Position numbers and translations under genes: made by a program. Shown here one piece after another: positions 5,941 to 7,550 of a stretch of DNA of 7,550 nt (positions are counted from its first letter, which is position 1; every line of letters starts with the position of its first letter). Below the pieces are notes generated by a model. The model was not told the DNA's origin, did not search any database, and was given only the letters and a program-made list of their open reading frames with translations. The DNA comes from Deltaproteobacteria bacterium. GTDB taxonomy: Bacteria; Desulfobacterota; Desulfobulbia; Desulfobulbales; VMSU01. The stretch spans positions 1-7,550 of the forward strand of contig JAJSAA010000133.1 of the NCBI GenBank assembly GCA_024274995.1, given 5' to 3'.

Positions 5941-7550
5941 TCAGGCGCATTCCGAATAACCGCAGGAATGACACACACAGCAGCCCCCCTCATACTCTAT
6001 AGCCCCACCGCACTCAGGACAGGCGCCAAAGGGCTGGGTGTCTGAGGCCATGCTATCATCTTTGGCCCCATTCTGGGTCTCCATATGCTGGCGAATGGCC
6101 TGGGCAATGGCATCGGCACAGGACAGGACTTTATTGCCGCCAAAACCAGCCGGTTTATGACAGCTTATGCCGATCAACTGTTTGATAATAGGCTCCGGCT
6201 TCATGCCGCTGCGCCAGGCCAGAGAGACCAGGCGGCCAATGGCCTCACACTGGCTGGCGGCACAGCCTCCGGCCTTACCGACAAAATTAAACAATTCAAA
6301 TTGATGCTTATTATTATCCTCATTAATAGTGACGTACATCTGACCACAGCCGGTTGTCATCTGATAGGTCTTACCCATTAGACTGCGCGGCCGATCCCTT
6401 TTCACCAGAGCCCCCTGTTCTCTGGCCTGCGTCTCCCCAGAACCAGTGCTCTCAGTACTCAAGACCTGGTTGGCCCGGCAGCCGTCACGGTAGATGGTTA
6501 AGCCCTTGCAATTCATCTCATAGGCCAGCATATAGGCATCCTGAACATCCTCCACCGTGGCATCATGGCCAAAATTAATGGTCTTACTTACCGCGTTATT
6601 GGTGTATTTTTGAAAGGCGGCCTGAGTCTCAATATGGTTACGGGGATTAATATCGTGGGCGGTCTCAAATATCTGCCGATATTTAAGCGGAATCTCCTCT
6701 AAGCCCTGCACCGTCCCCCGGCTGGATATTTTTTTAAGTAATTCTTCGGAGTAAAAGCCATGAGCCCGGGCCACCGCCGCAAAGACCGGATTGACCTCAT
6801 ACATCTCCGTATTGTCCATAACCCGGCGCAGAAAAGAGATGGCAAAAACAGGCTCCACGCCGCTGGAACAGCCCGCCAGAATACTCAAGGTGCCGGTGGG
6901 GGCAATGGTGGTGCGGGTGGCATTCCGCACCGGAACATCGGCGGCCTGCCGGCCATAAATACTCTCCGGAAAATTAGGAAAGACGCCCCGCTGTTCACCA
7001 AGTTTTATAGAGTAATCCAGAGCCTTCTCGTCGATAAAGCGCATAATCTTCCCGGCCAGTTTAACGGCCTCCGGTGAGGAATATGAGAGCTCCAGCTTAC
7101 AGAGCATATCGGCGTAGCCCATAACCCCCAGGCCGATTTTACGATTCTCTTTGGTGACTTTATCAATCTGAGGCAGCGGATAACGATTAACGTCAATGAC
7201 ATTATCGAGAAAATGAACGGCCGTATCCACGGTGCGGCCCAGCTTCCCATAATCTATCTCACCATCTGCCACCATATTAGCGAGATTAATGGAGCCCAGA
7301 TTACATGATTCATAGGGCAGCAGGGGTTGCTCACCACAGGGGTTGGTACTCTCAATCGCCCCGGCCTCGGGAGTTGGATTTTTGGCGTTCATCCGGTCAA
7401 TGAAGACGATACCCGGTTCACCGGAGAGCCAGGCCTGCTTGACAATCTGCCGGAATACCTTCGTGGCGCTCTGTTTCTTCACCACCTCACCATCTCTGGG
7501 ATTGACAAGGGAGTATTCGCTGTCCGTCCTCACCGCGTCCATAAATTCAT
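5941..7550 (-). CDS. nrdJ: Adenosylcobalamin-dependent (class II) ribonucleoside-diphosphate reductase NrdJ, C-terminal part
   Basis: The frame is open through the right edge, so the N-terminal part is missing; about 535 residues are present. The enzyme converts ribonucleotides to deoxyribonucleotides by radical chemistry started by coenzyme B12, independent of oxygen. Counting from the Met at 7542, the active-site loop NPCGE lies at residues 67-71, giving the catalytic Asn67, Cys69 and Glu71, and Cys80 in PYESCNLGS matches the C-terminal partner of the redox pair. APTGTLSILAGCSSGVEP at 214-231 is the phosphate-binding region typical of NrdJ. A TSCPD-type domain (MTTGCGQMYVTI, then KAGGCAASQCEAIGRL) follows from about 390. 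The last 26 residues are a Cys-rich ribbon with Cys at 508, 511, 521, 522, 524, 527 and 532, which in this family regenerates the active-site disulfide or binds zinc. A single-chain enzyme without an NrdB subunit nearby fits class II. Confidence 0.95.
   Translation of the reverse strand, partial: EFMDAVRTDSEYSLVNPRDGEVVKKQSATKVFRQIVKQAWLSGEPGIVFIDRMNAKNPTPEAGAIESTNPCGEQPLLPYESCNLGSINLANMVADGEIDYGKLGRTVDTAVHFLDNVIDVNRYPLPQIDKVTKENRKIGLGVMGYADMLCKLELSYSSPEAVKLAGKIMRFIDEKALDYSIKLGEQRGVFPNFPESIYGRQAADVPVRNATRTTIAPTGTLSILAGCSSGVEPVFAISFLRRVMDNTEMYEVNPVFAAVARAHGFYSEELLKKISSRGTVQGLEEIPLKYRQIFETAHDINPRNHIETQAAFQKYTNNAVSKTINFGHDATVEDVQDAYMLAYEMNCKGLTIYRDGCRANQVLSTESTGSGETQAREQGALVKRDRPRSLMGKTYQMTTGCGQMYVTINEDNNKHQFELFNFVGKAGGCAASQCEAIGRLVSLAWRSGMKPEPIIKQLIGISCHKPAGFGGNKVLSCADAIAQAIRQHMETQNGAKDDSMASDTQPFGACPECGGAIEYEGGCCVCHSCGYSECA

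Noticed and set aside
5932..5943. TGA at the end of nrdJ as a selenocysteine codon
   Set aside because: NrdJ proteins normally end just after the Cys-rich ribbon, as here. The short GAGAT/ATCTC stem after the TGA is too close and lacks the features expected of a bacterial SECIS element.

Overview
All genes in this window lie on the minus strand, so they are transcribed from high to low coordinates. The organism looks like an anaerobic or facultative Gram-negative bacterium of moderate GC content. A member of the Desulfobacterota (former Deltaproteobacteria) or a neighbouring phylum would fit: there is a coenzyme-B12-dependent (class II) ribonucleotide reductase, a YceH-type protein and a fatty-acid-like biosynthetic operon. 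This placement is inferred from gene content and no phylogenetic marker was examined.

Layout from right to left. (1) 7550-5941 is the C-terminal part of NrdJ, running off the window. (2) 5940-5614 is a spacer of about 330 bases with two short open stretches and a possible promoter. (3) 5613-4963 is a YceH/DUF480 winged-helix protein with a C-terminal coiled coil. (4) 4962-4872 is a very AT-rich gap with a good sigma70-like promoter and TTAATT/AATTAA inverted repeats. (5) 4871-1 is a compact operon. It encodes a divergent beta-ketoacyl-ACP synthase, a dedicated acyl carrier protein, two paralogous phytoene-desaturase/retinol-saturase-like FAD oxidoreductases, and a FabG-like ketoreductase cut by the window edge.

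The operon reads as a small specialised type II fatty-acid/polyketide system. The synthase elongates a chain held on the dedicated carrier protein, the SDR reduces the beta-keto group, and the two CrtI-like flavoenzymes desaturate, saturate or isomerise the acyl chain. This gene set resembles the clusters discussed for ladderane-type lipids and for polyene-like lipids. The product cannot be read from the sequence.

The most striking anomaly is an in-frame TAA (821-823) inside the second flavoenzyme gene. Protein-like sequence continues in the same frame on both sides, and the total length without the stop (469 codons) matches the paralogue (465). It is either a recent nonsense mutation, a sequencing or assembly error, or, less likely, readthrough.
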